The notes beneath the pieces were generated by a model that saw nothing but the letters and a program-made list of their open reading frames with translations, was not told where the DNA came from and made no database searches. Of a stretch of 64,000 bases of DNA, positions 1-8,670 are shown piece after piece (positions within the stretch are counted from its first letter, which is position 1; the number at the start of each line of letters is the position of its first letter). This DNA is from Scalindua_A sp046757465 (lineage in GTDB: Bacteria; Planctomycetota; Brocadiia; Brocadiales; Scalinduaceae): positions 8,856 through 72,855 of the forward strand of contig JBHHYH010000008.1 in the NCBI GenBank assembly GCA_046757465.1, given 5' to 3'. Position numbers and translations under genes: made by a program.

Positions 1-578
1 TAAATCAGATAGGTGGTCTAATTATCAATAAGATAAATGAAATGGGAGCGGAAGCAGTAGGTGTGTGGTCTAAAAAGAAGAGTCCGGTCAAAGCCAGGAA
101 ATATGTGTTTAAAGAGCAGGGCAAATCGAAAGAACATGACCTTGGTTATGTGGGTGAACTTACTGAGATAGAATGTAAGACATTTAATAAGTTATGTGAA
201 AGTGGCAGAATACCTATTGTGCCACCAATTGCTGAAGGAACTAATAAAGAAATTTTCAATGTGAATGCAGACAATGTGGCTTCCTTTATCGCGCGTTTTT
301 TAAAGGCTGAAAAATTAGTATTTATTTCAAATACTCATGGAATCCTGACTGACCCGTCTAATCCGGATTCGCTGGCATCTACTTTACACGAGGACGAGGT
401 AAATAAGCTAATAGAGCGTGACATAATAAGTGGTGGCATGCTTCCAAAGGCACAAGCCTGTGTAACAGCCTTAACAGCGGGTGTGAGGAAGGCTCATATT
501 ATTGATGGCAAAATACCTCATTCTTTACTACTTGAGATTTTTACAGATAAGGGGATTGGAACACAAATAATAGTTTAA
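1..578 (+). CDS. argB: Acetylglutamate kinase, C-terminal part (5' end outside window)
   Basis: ArgB phosphorylates N-acetyl-L-glutamate in the second step of arginine synthesis in the cytoplasm. The reading frame is open from base 3, so the gene begins upstream; about 191 of some 290 residues are visible. Family hallmarks are the substrate-binding NVNADNVASFIA stretch, the nucleotide-site LTDPSNP loop, GGMLPKAQACVTAL, and the closing HSLLLEIFTDKGIGTQI typical of ArgB C-termini. An ATG at base 42 lies mid-domain and is not the start. argD and argF follow on the same strand, which supports an arginine cluster. The 264 bp to argD is unusually long for one operon, so argD may have its own promoter. 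Confidence 0.93.
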   Translation, partial: NQIGGLIINKINEMGAEAVGVWSKKKSPVKARKYVFKEQGKSKEHDLGYVGELTEIECKTFNKLCESGRIPIVPPIAEGTNKEIFNVNADNVASFIARFLKAEKLVFISNTHGILTDPSNPDSLASTLHEDEVNKLIERDIISGGMLPKAQACVTALTAGVRKAHIIDGKIPHSLLLEIFTDKGIGTQIIV

Positions 579-842
579 ATCGTATTGGAGAAGGCGTAAA
601 TAATTTGTCTTTAAAACTGTTGCCGAACCGATATAGTATTTATGTATTGTGGCAAGCAGTTTTCTTTAGTTGTTATCGACCTCACAATCAGAGTTTACGG
701 GAAATTAAATTCATGTGATGTTTTGGCAGTTTAGGTTCAGTGCGTTTTAAAAGCTGGTCTTTTTGATCTTCGCCCACTTCAAAAAGAGCATACAAGATTA
801 AACCCTTCCGTTATTCCTCTCATTGCAGGAAATTTAGATATT
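579..842. other. Intergenic spacer argB-argD
   Basis: No ORF, RNA gene or clear terminator is visible in these 264 bases. A weak purine-rich GCAGGAAA lies 11-18 bases before the argD ATG and could serve as its ribosome binding site. Confidence 0.5.
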
Positions 843-2027
843 ATGAGTAACAGTATGGTTGTAGAAAACTTTAATAATTTTGTAATACCAAATTACACTC
901 GTAACCCTATAGTCCTTGTTAAGGGTGAAGGGGTATATGTTTGGGACGGAGAAGGAAAGAGGTATCTCGACCTTTTTTCTGGTTGGGCCGTTAGCTCTTT
1001 AGGACATTGTCATCCCAATGTAGCAAGAGCAATACAGAAACAGGCGGCTACTTTAATTCATGTACCAAATATTTTTTATACTGAACAACAGGGACTCCTT
1101 GCAAAATATATTTCTGAAAACTCTTTTAATGGTCAGTGTTTTTTTTGTAACAGTGGTGCAGAGGCAAATGAGGCAGCTATAAAATTAGCAAGGATTCACA
1201 ATTCCTCAAAAGGTAAGTATAAAATTATCACGATGAAAGATTCCTTTCATGGAAGAACACTGGCGACCGTAACAGCTACAGCTCAACCAAAGTATCATAG
1301 TGGTTTTGCGCCACTTGTCGAAGGGTTCACATATGTTCCTTTTAATAATCTGAGTGAAGTGACAAAGGCTATAGACGATAAGACGTGTGGTATAATGATT
1401 GAACCTATTCAGGGAGAGGGAGGAATAAATGTGGCTGACATGGAATATTTGAAGGGGTTGAGAAAGATTTGTGATGATAAAGGGCTTCTCTTGATTATAG
1501 ATGAGGTTCAGTCAGGGATGGGAAGAACAGGAAAGTATTTTGCATATCAACATTATGATATTACCCCTGATATCATGACGCTTGCTAAGGCCCTTGGTAA
1601 TGGTACTGCTATAGGCGCTATGGAAGCCAAAAAAGAAATTGCTAAAAGCCTAGTACCGGGTAGTCATGCTTCTACTTTTGGTGGGAATCCTCTTGCATGT
1701 GCAGCATCAGTTGCAGTATTTGAAACAATTCAATCTGAAAATTTGTTGGAAAATGTGAAAAAAATGAGTGATTACGCCTTCGGACAGTTAAGAAGTATGG
1801 CAGAAGAATTTAATATTATTAAAGAAGTAAGAGGTATAGGGGTGATGATTGGTATTGAACTTAAGACTGAAGCAAATGAAATAGTAAAGAAATGTATGGA
1901 AGCAGGATTATTGCTTAACTGTACTCATGAGACGGTGATAAGATTTATGCCACAACTAAATGTAAAAAAAGAACATATAGATGAGGGATTAGACATCTTT
2001 AGGAATGTTTTGAGAACAATAAGTTAG
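843..2027 (+). CDS. argD: Acetylornithine aminotransferase
   Basis: A PLP-dependent class III aminotransferase that converts N-acetylglutamate semialdehyde to N-acetylornithine with glutamate; many ArgD enzymes also act as succinyldiaminopimelate aminotransferase. The 394 aa are full length. Visible motifs are SGAEANEAAIKLAR (cofactor phosphate loop), SFHGRT, EPIQGEGG, the Asp in DEVQSGMGRTG that contacts the pyridine nitrogen, and the Schiff-base lysine K249 in TLAKALGNG. The C-terminal RFMPQLNV is typical of the ArgD/RocD/GabT group, and the argB and argF neighbours decide for ArgD. The downstream spacer carries an imperfect palindrome. Confidence 0.95.
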   Translation: MSNSMVVENFNNFVIPNYTRNPIVLVKGEGVYVWDGEGKRYLDLFSGWAVSSLGHCHPNVARAIQKQAATLIHVPNIFYTEQQGLLAKYISENSFNGQCFFCNSGAEANEAAIKLARIHNSSKGKYKIITMKDSFHGRTLATVTATAQPKYHSGFAPLVEGFTYVPFNNLSEVTKAIDDKTCGIMIEPIQGEGGINVADMEYLKGLRKICDDKGLLLIIDEVQSGMGRTGKYFAYQHYDITPDIMTLAKALGNGTAIGAMEAKKEIAKSLVPGSHASTFGGNPLACAASVAVFETIQSENLLENVKKMSDYAFGQLRSMAEEFNIIKEVRGIGVMIGIELKTEANEIVKKCMEAGLLLNCTHETVIRFMPQLNVKKEHIDEGLDIFRNVLRTIS

Positions 2028-2061
2028 TGTCGTTGCGGAAAGCCGTTTTTTGAATTTTTAT

Positions 2062-2115
2062 GTAGGGTTCGTTCCCCCGCCACAAAAATTGGCTGACAGG
2101 GGGAACAGCCTCTAC
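2062..2115. repeat. Imperfect palindrome between argD and argF
   Basis: GTAGGGTTCGTTCCCCCGCCA and the reverse complement of TGGCTGACAGGGGGAACAGC...TCTAC pair imperfectly around an A-rich loop. The GTTCCCCC core resembles the palindromes at 21.5 and 40.3 kb. No T-run follows, so it looks like a dispersed palindromic repeat rather than a terminator. Confidence 0.5.
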
Positions 2116-2175
2116 AAATCATATAAATAATGTCTTTTCAGCAGCAGAAACTAATTAATAACTATAGGAAATGAT

Positions 2176-3099
2176 ATGAAGTGTAAAGACTTAACTACAA
2201 TTGCGGATCTTTCACCTGAAGATGTTGACGAGTTATTTGCATTGACAACGGAGATGAAAGAATCTTATAGACGAAATGAAGTAGACCACTATCTTGCCGG
2301 AAAAACGCTCGGTATGATCTTTGAAAAAAGCTCGATGCGTACAAGAGTTTCTTTTGAAGCCGCAATAACACAGCTGGGAGGGCATGCAATATACTTAACT
2401 AAACAGGATATAAACCTTGGTGTGCGTGAATCTGTAAAAGATGTAGCATCGGTTTTGTCACGGTATGTAGATTGTATTACAATTAGAACTTATGCCCATG
2501 AAACGGTTGTTGAGCTTGCTAAAAGTTCTTTCGTACCTGTTATTAATGCGCTTTCGGATTATACTCATCCGTGTCAGGCCCTTGCAGATTTATATACAAT
2601 AAAGGAAAAAAAAGGCACCCTTGAAAATATTAAATTGGCATTTGTTGGTGATGGAAATAATGTTGCCAGGTCACTAGCCCTTTTATGTGCAAAGTTAAAT
2701 GTTTCGTATCAAATAGCTTCTCCTGAAAATTATGAGTTATCTACAGAGTTTTTAGAAGAAGTTAGGAACATAGCAAGATCCAGCACTTGTATCGAACAAT
2801 ATAGAGAACCGAAGAAGGTAGTTGAAAATGCGGATATTATTTATACTGATACATGGATTAGTATGGGAAAGGAAAAGGAGGTAGAAACCAGGCGTAATGA
2901 TTTTAAAGGTTATCAGGTAAATAGTGAATTGGTGTCATTTGCTAAGAAGGATGTTTTTGTGATGCATTGTCTCCCAGCTCACCGTGGGGAGGAGATTACG
3001 GATGATGTTATTGATGGGCAGAATTCTATAGTTTATGACCAAGCTGAAAACAGGCTACATATTCAGAAGGCTTTGTTGAAGTTGTTTATTTTTAAGTGA
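2176..3099 (+). CDS. argF: Ornithine carbamoyltransferase
   Basis: Catalyses carbamoyl phosphate + ornithine to citrulline + phosphate, the sixth step of arginine synthesis, normally as a cytoplasmic trimer. The 307 aa match the family length. The carbamoyl-phosphate site SSMRTRVSFE is near residue 52, HPCQALADL near 133, the ornithine-site DTWISMG near 226, and the catalytic HCLPAHRGEE near 265. An ATG five bases upstream (2171) runs at once into TGA, so 2176 is the only workable start. It follows argD after 148 bp, and a GC-rich repeat block lies downstream before rph. Confidence 0.95.
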   Translation: MKCKDLTTIADLSPEDVDELFALTTEMKESYRRNEVDHYLAGKTLGMIFEKSSMRTRVSFEAAITQLGGHAIYLTKQDINLGVRESVKDVASVLSRYVDCITIRTYAHETVVELAKSSFVPVINALSDYTHPCQALADLYTIKEKKGTLENIKLAFVGDGNNVARSLALLCAKLNVSYQIASPENYELSTEFLEEVRNIARSSTCIEQYREPKKVVENADIIYTDTWISMGKEKEVETRRNDFKGYQVNSELVSFAKKDVFVMHCLPAHRGEEITDDVIDGQNSIVYDQAENRLHIQKALLKLFIFK

Positions 3100-3121
3100 G
3101 CTTTATACAATAACTTTAGCT

Positions 3122-3247
3122 CCTGCCCGTCCCTGCGTTGCCGGCAGGCGGGCACTTTAAACTTCCTGCCCCCGCCAGAATGCACGTCGCCCGCCCGGAT
3201 GGCTTGGTCGGACGGGGGCTGGCGAGCTGATTGGCAGGCGGGTAGGT
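3122..3247. repeat. GC-rich palindromic repeat block
   Basis: A sharply GC-rich island in AT-rich surroundings, made of nested inverted units (CTGCCCG...CGGGCA and GCCCGCC...GGCGGGC types). Bases 3190-3216 match, at 22 of 27 positions, the reverse complement of a palindrome inside the beta-propeller gene at 43465-43500. It ends just before the rph ribosome binding site. Confidence 0.65.
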
Positions 3248-3275
3248 ACTCTTAACTTAAGAGGTCTATAATATA

Positions 3276-3998
3276 ATGCGAAAAGACGGCAGAAAACCAG
3301 ATGAATTGCGTCCGGTTAAAATAGAGAGAAATTTTACCAAATTCGCGCCTGGTTCTGTGTTTATACAAGTTGGAGATACCAAGGTAATTTGTACAGCTTC
3401 GATTGACGAAAATGTGCCTCCTCATATGAAGAATTCGGGCCAGGGATGGGTTACGGCAGAATACTCTTTGCTACCAGGTTCCACACCTAAAAGGGTAGTA
3501 AGAGAAGCCGCTCGTGGTAGAATAAATGGACGTACTCAAGAAATCCAGAGGCTAATAGGAAGGTCTATGCGTGCCATAGTTAATCTGTCGACGCTGGGTG
3601 AAAGGACAATATGGATTGATTGCGATGTAATTCAAGCTGACGGTGGCACACGAGTTGCGGCTATAACTGGAGGATACGTTGCGTTAGTTGATGCCATCAA
3701 GTGGTTGAGGAATAAGGGTGAAATCACCGGAGAGCCGCTTTTGGGAAGTGTGGCCGCCGTGAGTGTTGGAGTAGTAGATGGCGTGCCTATGTTGGACTTA
3801 TGTTACGAAGAGGACTGCGCTGCTAAAGTTGATATGAATATAGTATTGACGGGAGATGGCGAGTATATTGAATTACAGGGTACGGGAGAACAACAAACAT
3901 TTTCCGAGAAAGAACTTGCTGAAATGATCAGTCAGGCCAAAAAAGGAGTAAATCAGTTGACACAGATGCAAAAGCAAGCTTTAGAAGGACAGCGTTAA
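3276..3998 (+). CDS. rph: Ribonuclease PH
   Basis: A phosphorolytic 3'-5' exoribonuclease that trims tRNA 3' ends, normally as a hexamer. The 240 aa are full length. It opens with the diagnostic RKDGRKPDELRPVKIERNF, followed by GDTKVICTAS, GQGWVTAEYSLLPGST, the active-site region RGRINGRTQEIQRLIGRSMR, and DCDVIQADGGTR with the metal-binding Asp residues. An AGAGG sits about 11 bases before the ATG. rdgB follows 176 bp downstream; the rph-rdgB pairing is common in bacteria and links RNA turnover with nucleotide-pool cleaning. Confidence 0.96.
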   Translation: MRKDGRKPDELRPVKIERNFTKFAPGSVFIQVGDTKVICTASIDENVPPHMKNSGQGWVTAEYSLLPGSTPKRVVREAARGRINGRTQEIQRLIGRSMRAIVNLSTLGERTIWIDCDVIQADGGTRVAAITGGYVALVDAIKWLRNKGEITGEPLLGSVAAVSVGVVDGVPMLDLCYEEDCAAKVDMNIVLTGDGEYIELQGTGEQQTFSEKELAEMISQAKKGVNQLTQMQKQALEGQR

Positions 3999-4007
3999 TA
4001 AAAGGAG

Positions 4008-4068
4008 GCAGGAGGGGCATACCCGCCCGAACGACGTAGCCGGACAGGTGGCCTACGCCCGTACATAG
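4008..4068. repeat. GC-rich palindromic repeat
   Basis: The stretch beginning CCCGCCCGAACGACGTAGCC followed by GGACAGGTGG closely resembles the reverse complement of part of the repeat at 22540-22595 (CCCGCCTGAACGACGTA...CGGACAGG). It is an intergenic member of the same dispersed GC-rich family. Confidence 0.55.
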
Positions 4069-4174
4069 TAAGCAGTAAGCATTTGACAAGAGGCAAGCCT
4101 TAATCGTTATTTGTTATTAGGAGTCTATTAACTCCTGATTGTTTATGACTTGTCCAGGTTAGGTAATAAATACT

Positions 4175-4774
4175 GTGAAGGTGAATAAAATCGTAATAGG
4201 GACACACAATTATAAAAAAAAATCGGAGATTAAGAAGATCCTAAACGGGATACCAGTAAAGCTGATAGATTTAGAAGATTTTGAAAATCCTCCTAGTATT
4301 ATTGAAGACGGTGCTACTTTCAGGGAAAATGCTGCTAAGAAGGCGCTTGGGCTGGCCAATTTCTGTAAAACTAGCGTAATGGCGGATGATTCAGGATTAG
4401 AGGTTGATGTGTTAGATAAGCGTCCTGGTGTTTTTTCTTCACGTTACTGTGGTGAGAATACAAGCTATGAGGAAAAATGTTTAAAATTGCTTGAAGAATT
4501 AAAAGGAGTCTCTTTTGATAAAAGAACAGCAAGGTTTCTTTGTGCAATAGCTTTAGCTGAACCGAATAAGTTACTATTTGTCGTAGAGGCAAGTTGTGAA
4601 GGCCACATTGATACTGAACCTCGTGGGATACACGGTTTTGGATATGACCCAGTATTCTATGTACAAAAATACAAACGAACCATGGCAGAGCTGGAGCCAG
4701 AGGTGAAGAATCAAATCAGCCATAGGGCATTGGCTTTGAAACTTTTCAGGAAAAGATTAAAGGAAATGGTTTAA
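4175..4774 (+). CDS. rdgB: XTP/dITP pyrophosphatase (Ham1/RdgB family)
   Basis: Hydrolyses non-canonical purine triphosphates (dITP, XTP, ITP) to monophosphates and so keeps deaminated bases out of DNA and RNA. The 199 aa fit the family. Visible are the N-terminal phosphate-binding GTHNYKKKSEI, DGATFRENAAKKA, the metal-site MADDSGLEVDVLDKRPGVFS, the substrate loop HGFGYDPVFY, and the closing ISHRALALK. Translation starts at GTG (4175), since the frame has no ATG before the first motif. It sits between rph and a small secreted cytochrome. Confidence 0.95.
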   Translation: MKVNKIVIGTHNYKKKSEIKKILNGIPVKLIDLEDFENPPSIIEDGATFRENAAKKALGLANFCKTSVMADDSGLEVDVLDKRPGVFSSRYCGENTSYEEKCLKLLEELKGVSFDKRTARFLCAIALAEPNKLLFVVEASCEGHIDTEPRGIHGFGYDPVFYVQKYKRTMAELEPEVKNQISHRALALKLFRKRLKEMV

Positions 4775-4881
4775 AAAGGATTTCTACGTAATTTAGATGT
4801 ACAAATCTCTTTAGACCATTTTTTGGTAAAATTTTATAGTTAGTTTTTGAAAAATCATTTATTATTAAGGAAAGTAAGAAA

Positions 4882-5223
4882 ATGCTGAGAAGCAAGATAA
4901 TAGTATGTTTTTTATTTGTAGGATCATTTTTCCTTTTGAGTAATTTAAACATATTTGCTTATGCAGTTGATACTGATCAGATATTTGCTGATAAATGTGA
5001 GATGTGTCATGGGCCTGACGGTAAGGGTACTAAGCAAGGTATAGATTTCGGAGTTCCGGATTTTACCGATGCAGAATGGCAGTCTTCTAAGACCGATGAA
5101 GAATTTATAAACTCAATTACAAATGGGAAAGAGGATAATCCAGACTATTTGCCGTTTGGTGGAGTATTAGCAGAAGATGAGATTGTGGCCATGGCTTCGC
5201 ATGTTAGAAAATTTGCTCAGTAG
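4882..5223 (+). CDS. Small secreted monohaem class I cytochrome c, lacking the usual axial Met
   Basis: A 113-residue electron-transfer protein with an N-terminal signal/anchor helix (about residues 5-27) and one haem site, CEMCH at 39-43. The surrounding GPDGKGTKQG and C-terminal AEDEIVAMASHVRKF are class I cytochrome features. The canonical distal ligand lies in an 'xMPxF' turn; here it reads DYLPFGG, so Met is replaced by Leu90. M104 lies in the last helix and is an unlikely substitute. The protein shares a GVPDFTDAxWQxS stretch with the cytochrome at 54012, so they are paralogues. Partner and function are unknown. An AAGGAAAG ribosome binding site precedes the ATG. Confidence 0.85.
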   Translation: MLRSKIIVCFLFVGSFFLLSNLNIFAYAVDTDQIFADKCEMCHGPDGKGTKQGIDFGVPDFTDAEWQSSKTDEEFINSITNGKEDNPDYLPFGGVLAEDEIVAMASHVRKFAQ

Positions 5224-5249
5224 ATACTAATTAGTAACAGGAGTTTCTT

Positions 5250-7046
5250 TTGAATATTAATCAGATACGTAATTTTTGTATAATAGCCCACATAGATCAT
5301 GGGAAATCTACACTGGCTGATCGCCTGCTTGAAAAGGTAAATGCTGTTAGTCCAAGAAAATTTCGTGATCAGATGTTAGATGACATGGAGCTGGAAAGGG
5401 AGAGGGGTATTACCATAAAGGCGAGTGCAGTTGCTTTAGATTATAGAATAAATGGGGAGATATATACTTTGAATCTGATAGATACTCCCGGACATGTTGA
5501 TTTCAGTTATGAGGTGTCACGCAGTCTTGGCGCATGCGAAGGCAGTTTGATCCTGATTGATGCAGCACAAGGGATCGAGGCACAGACAATAACGAATGTT
5601 TATATGGCAATGGAAAAGAATCTAGAAATCATACCCGTCATTAGCAAGATCGACCTTAAATCTGCCAGATCCCGGGAAGTCAGCGAGGAAATAGTGAACA
5701 TCCTGGGTATAAACAGCACAGAGATCTTAAAAGTAAGCGCAAAGACTGGTATGGGAATAGACAGCATTTTCGACGCCATAATAGATAAAATGCCGCCACC
5801 AAAAGGTGATATAAACGCTCCATTGCGGGCATTAATCTTTGATTCAGTTTATGATGATTATCGTGGTGTAATAGTTTACGTACGCATCTTTGACGGGGCT
5901 GTCAAAGTAGGTGACAATATTTTCATGATGAAGACCAACAGATCCTTTGAAGTTGCTGAGTTAGGTTTGTTCAAACCAGAGATGACTCCTGTTGACACCT
6001 TGGGTGCGGGAAGTGTTGGTTATTGCATTGCTAATATAAAGTCAATACATGATGTTCATATAGGGGATACAGTGACCCAGACAAAGCGCAGGTCTACGGT
6101 AGCTCTTCCGGGTTACCACAGGCCTCTTCCTATGGTTTATTGCGGTTTGTATCCTGCGAATAACGTTGATTTCATGCCCTTAAGGGATGCGATTGAGAAA
6201 CTATGGCTTAATGATTCCTCGTTTTCGTATGAACCTGAAACATCTCAGGCATTGGGGTTTGGCTTTAGGTGCGGATTTCTTGGCCTCTTGCACATGGAGA
6301 TTGTACAGGAGCGACTCGAAAGAGAGAGTAATGTGGAGATAGTTCAAACAGCTCCAACGGTGACGTATGAAATATTAACACATGATGGTGATGTAATAAA
6401 GGTTGACAATCCCGAAAAACTACCTCCGGTAGATAAGATAGACGAGTTTCGTGAGCCAATGGTTAGAGCCAAGATCATTCTCCCTGCAGAATACATCGGT
6501 GCAATTATGCAGTTGTCCGAAGAAAGAAGGGCCAAATACAAAAGCACAGAATACTTGAGTGAAAAGCGCGTGATACTCACATATGATATCCCACTGGGAG
6601 AAATGATCTTCGATTTTTATGATAAATTGAAATCTTCAACAAAAGGGTACGGAACTTTAGATTATGAGTTTATTGGTTATGTGTCTGAAGACCTTGTAAA
6701 ATTGGATATTTTAGTTGCCGGAAAGAAAGTAGATGCCCTTTCGTGTATTATACACAGGAAGAAGGCAGAGGCCAAAGGCAGGAGACTGGTAAAGAAGTTA
6801 AAAAAAGATATATCCCGGCATATGTTTGAGATTCCCATTCAGGCCGCTATAGGGAGCAGGGTTATTGCAAGAGAGACAATACGTCAAATGTCAAAAAATG
6901 TTACGGCGAAGTGCTATGGTGGTGACGTTACCAGGAAACGAAAACTTCTTGAAAAACAGAAGGAAGGGAAAAAAAGAATGAAGTGTGTTGGAAAGGTTGA
7001 GATTCCACAAAGGGCGTTTTTATCCGTATTATCTACGGATGTGTGA
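5250..7046 (+). CDS. lepA: Elongation factor 4 (back-translocating GTPase)
   Basis: LepA/EF4 is a ribosome-associated GTPase related to EF-G that acts on stalled or mistranslocated ribosomes. The 598 aa are full length. G1 is AHIDHGKSTLADRLLE near residue 13, the switch region RERGITIKA, G3 DTPGHVDF and G4 SKIDL. The LepA-specific C-terminal domain contains YGGDVTRKRKLLEKQKEGKK. Translation starts at TTG (5250) with a good CAGGAG seven bases upstream; no in-frame ATG gives a complete N-terminus. lepB follows closely, the usual lepA-lepB order, so co-transcription is likely. Confidence 0.96.
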   Translation: MNINQIRNFCIIAHIDHGKSTLADRLLEKVNAVSPRKFRDQMLDDMELERERGITIKASAVALDYRINGEIYTLNLIDTPGHVDFSYEVSRSLGACEGSLILIDAAQGIEAQTITNVYMAMEKNLEIIPVISKIDLKSARSREVSEEIVNILGINSTEILKVSAKTGMGIDSIFDAIIDKMPPPKGDINAPLRALIFDSVYDDYRGVIVYVRIFDGAVKVGDNIFMMKTNRSFEVAELGLFKPEMTPVDTLGAGSVGYCIANIKSIHDVHIGDTVTQTKRRSTVALPGYHRPLPMVYCGLYPANNVDFMPLRDAIEKLWLNDSSFSYEPETSQALGFGFRCGFLGLLHMEIVQERLERESNVEIVQTAPTVTYEILTHDGDVIKVDNPEKLPPVDKIDEFREPMVRAKIILPAEYIGAIMQLSEERRAKYKSTEYLSEKRVILTYDIPLGEMIFDFYDKLKSSTKGYGTLDYEFIGYVSEDLVKLDILVAGKKVDALSCIIHRKKAEAKGRRLVKKLKKDISRHMFEIPIQAAIGSRVIARETIRQMSKNVTAKCYGGDVTRKRKLLEKQKEGKKRMKCVGKVEIPQRAFLSVLSTDV

Positions 7047-7092
7047 ACAGCACATGAGAGATGTAGCGAAGAATGATAATTAATCAAATAGG

Positions 7093-8655
7093 GTGGAAGT
7101 AACATTAGATTTTTTAAACAAGATTTATAGAAGATTCTTTGACGAAGTTAATATGGGTAAAGCAGAGTTAAAAAGTGGTATTGACAAGAAAAAGGGTAAA
7201 AAGAAAAAGGGTTTTGTCCGCGAAAACGTTGAGTCTATTTTAATTGCAATAGCGCTTGCTTTTATATTGAGAATTTTTGTAGTGGAGGCGTTTAAGATTC
7301 CAACGGGTTCGATGGCACCTACATTATTGGGGCAGCATAGACTTGTTAAATGTCCTAACTGCAGTTGGAAATTCGAGTGTGACCATAGTGCTGATTATGT
7401 GAGATGCTCAAATTGTTTTTATAAGATACATATATCTGGATATATGAAGAGGGGGGGGAACAGGATACTTGTAAACAAGTTTGTTTATGATTTTGGCAAG
7501 CCCAAAAGGTGGGATATCTCCGTTTTTAAATATCCATTTAGTGATGTTACATGTTTATCATGTGGTTATACTTCACGCCAATCAACGATATGTAAAAAAT
7601 GTTCTAATGATATAAAAAGAGAGAATTACCTCACAGGCAAGGTTAACACCATAAAAGGTTATCTCGGTCTAACCCAATATCACAAAGTGGTATGTAAGAC
7701 TTGTAATACAAAGGAGATAATTGTTTGCGAACAATGTGGCTCCACTAATGTCCACGTTGGGCGGAAAAATTATATAAAGCGTGTGATTGGTTTACCCGAA
7801 GAAAGACTTCAAATCGTAAATGGAGATATTTACATCAACGGCAGGGTACAAAGAAAGCCAGCAAAAGTACAAGAGGAACTCTGGGCACCTGTTTTTGATA
7901 GCAATTATCCGGCGCACCAGGAAATAGTTAAAAATTGGGAGGCGAAGGATGACTTCTGGGATATCGACAAAAGGCAATTACAATTGAAATTACCAGAAGG
8001 ATTTACTCAGGCATCATACGCAACATTTGAAAGGCAAATTACAGATTATAATGTTTACAATAGTAAGATTACTGATGCAATAGATGGTGATATTATGGTA
8101 AAATTCGATGTAGTGACCTCAAGAAATAGTGGAGGTATTTCGATTATACTGGAAAAAGATGAAAAAACATTTGAGGCATTTATACGATCAAGAGGTGAGA
8201 AAAGGGAATCGTATCTTAAGATGTCAAATATGATAATTGTAAGTGATGCTAATATCTTTATAGAACTAGAAAATAAGTGTAGGATTGAGTTTTCAAATGT
8301 TGATAAAAGAGTTAGTTTAAAATTGAACGGTTCAGAAGTTTTTTCACATACTTATGACGATGATTTATTACCATCAGACAATTATACAAAATACAGCAAA
8401 TTGAAGATTGGTGGAGTAAATACTGAAGCAGTCTTTAAAAACATCTCTATTTTCCGTGATGTTTACTACACAAACGCTGGAGAGTGGGGTACGCTGAGGC
8501 CTGCCGAAATAGGAGAAAAAGAGTATTTTTTTCTTGGTGATAATAGTAGAAACAGTAATGATAGTAGATTTTGGAAGTTTGTTCCTGAGAGCAGCCTGGT
8601 AGGAAAAGCCTTTATGGTATTTTGGCCATTGAGGACAATTAAATTTATTAGGTAG
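7093..8655 (+). CDS. lepB: Enlarged signal peptidase I with zinc ribbons and an inserted beta domain
   Basis: Signal peptidase I cleaves signal peptides of exported proteins at the membrane surface. A basic N-terminus (residues 27-42) precedes a membrane helix (about 46-66). The nucleophile is Ser73 in PTGSMAPTL and the general base Lys229 in NYIKRVIGLP; GDNSRNSNDSRFW (482 on) is the conserved C-terminal box. At 520 aa it is about twice the usual size. Three CxxC pairs (87/90 with 105/108, 154/157 with 167/170, 201/204 with 212/215) suggest zinc ribbons between the catalytic residues, and about 220 residues (250-475) of beta-rich, lectin/LamG-like character are inserted before the last box. 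Start is GTG 7093; ATG 7153 is an alternative that keeps the helix. Confidence 0.88.
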   Translation: MEVTLDFLNKIYRRFFDEVNMGKAELKSGIDKKKGKKKKGFVRENVESILIAIALAFILRIFVVEAFKIPTGSMAPTLLGQHRLVKCPNCSWKFECDHSADYVRCSNCFYKIHISGYMKRGGNRILVNKFVYDFGKPKRWDISVFKYPFSDVTCLSCGYTSRQSTICKKCSNDIKRENYLTGKVNTIKGYLGLTQYHKVVCKTCNTKEIIVCEQCGSTNVHVGRKNYIKRVIGLPEERLQIVNGDIYINGRVQRKPAKVQEELWAPVFDSNYPAHQEIVKNWEAKDDFWDIDKRQLQLKLPEGFTQASYATFERQITDYNVYNSKITDAIDGDIMVKFDVVTSRNSGGISIILEKDEKTFEAFIRSRGEKRESYLKMSNMIIVSDANIFIELENKCRIEFSNVDKRVSLKLNGSEVFSHTYDDDLLPSDNYTKYSKLKIGGVNTEAVFKNISIFRDVYYTNAGEWGTLRPAEIGEKEYFFLGDNSRNSNDSRFWKFVPESSLVGKAFMVFWPLRTIKFIR

Positions 8656-8670
8656 CTTAAGGAGTTATCA

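Noticed and set aside
3122..3247. CRISPR-like array in the GC-rich block
   Set aside because: Units are inverted and irregular; no direct repeats with regular spacers and no cas genes.
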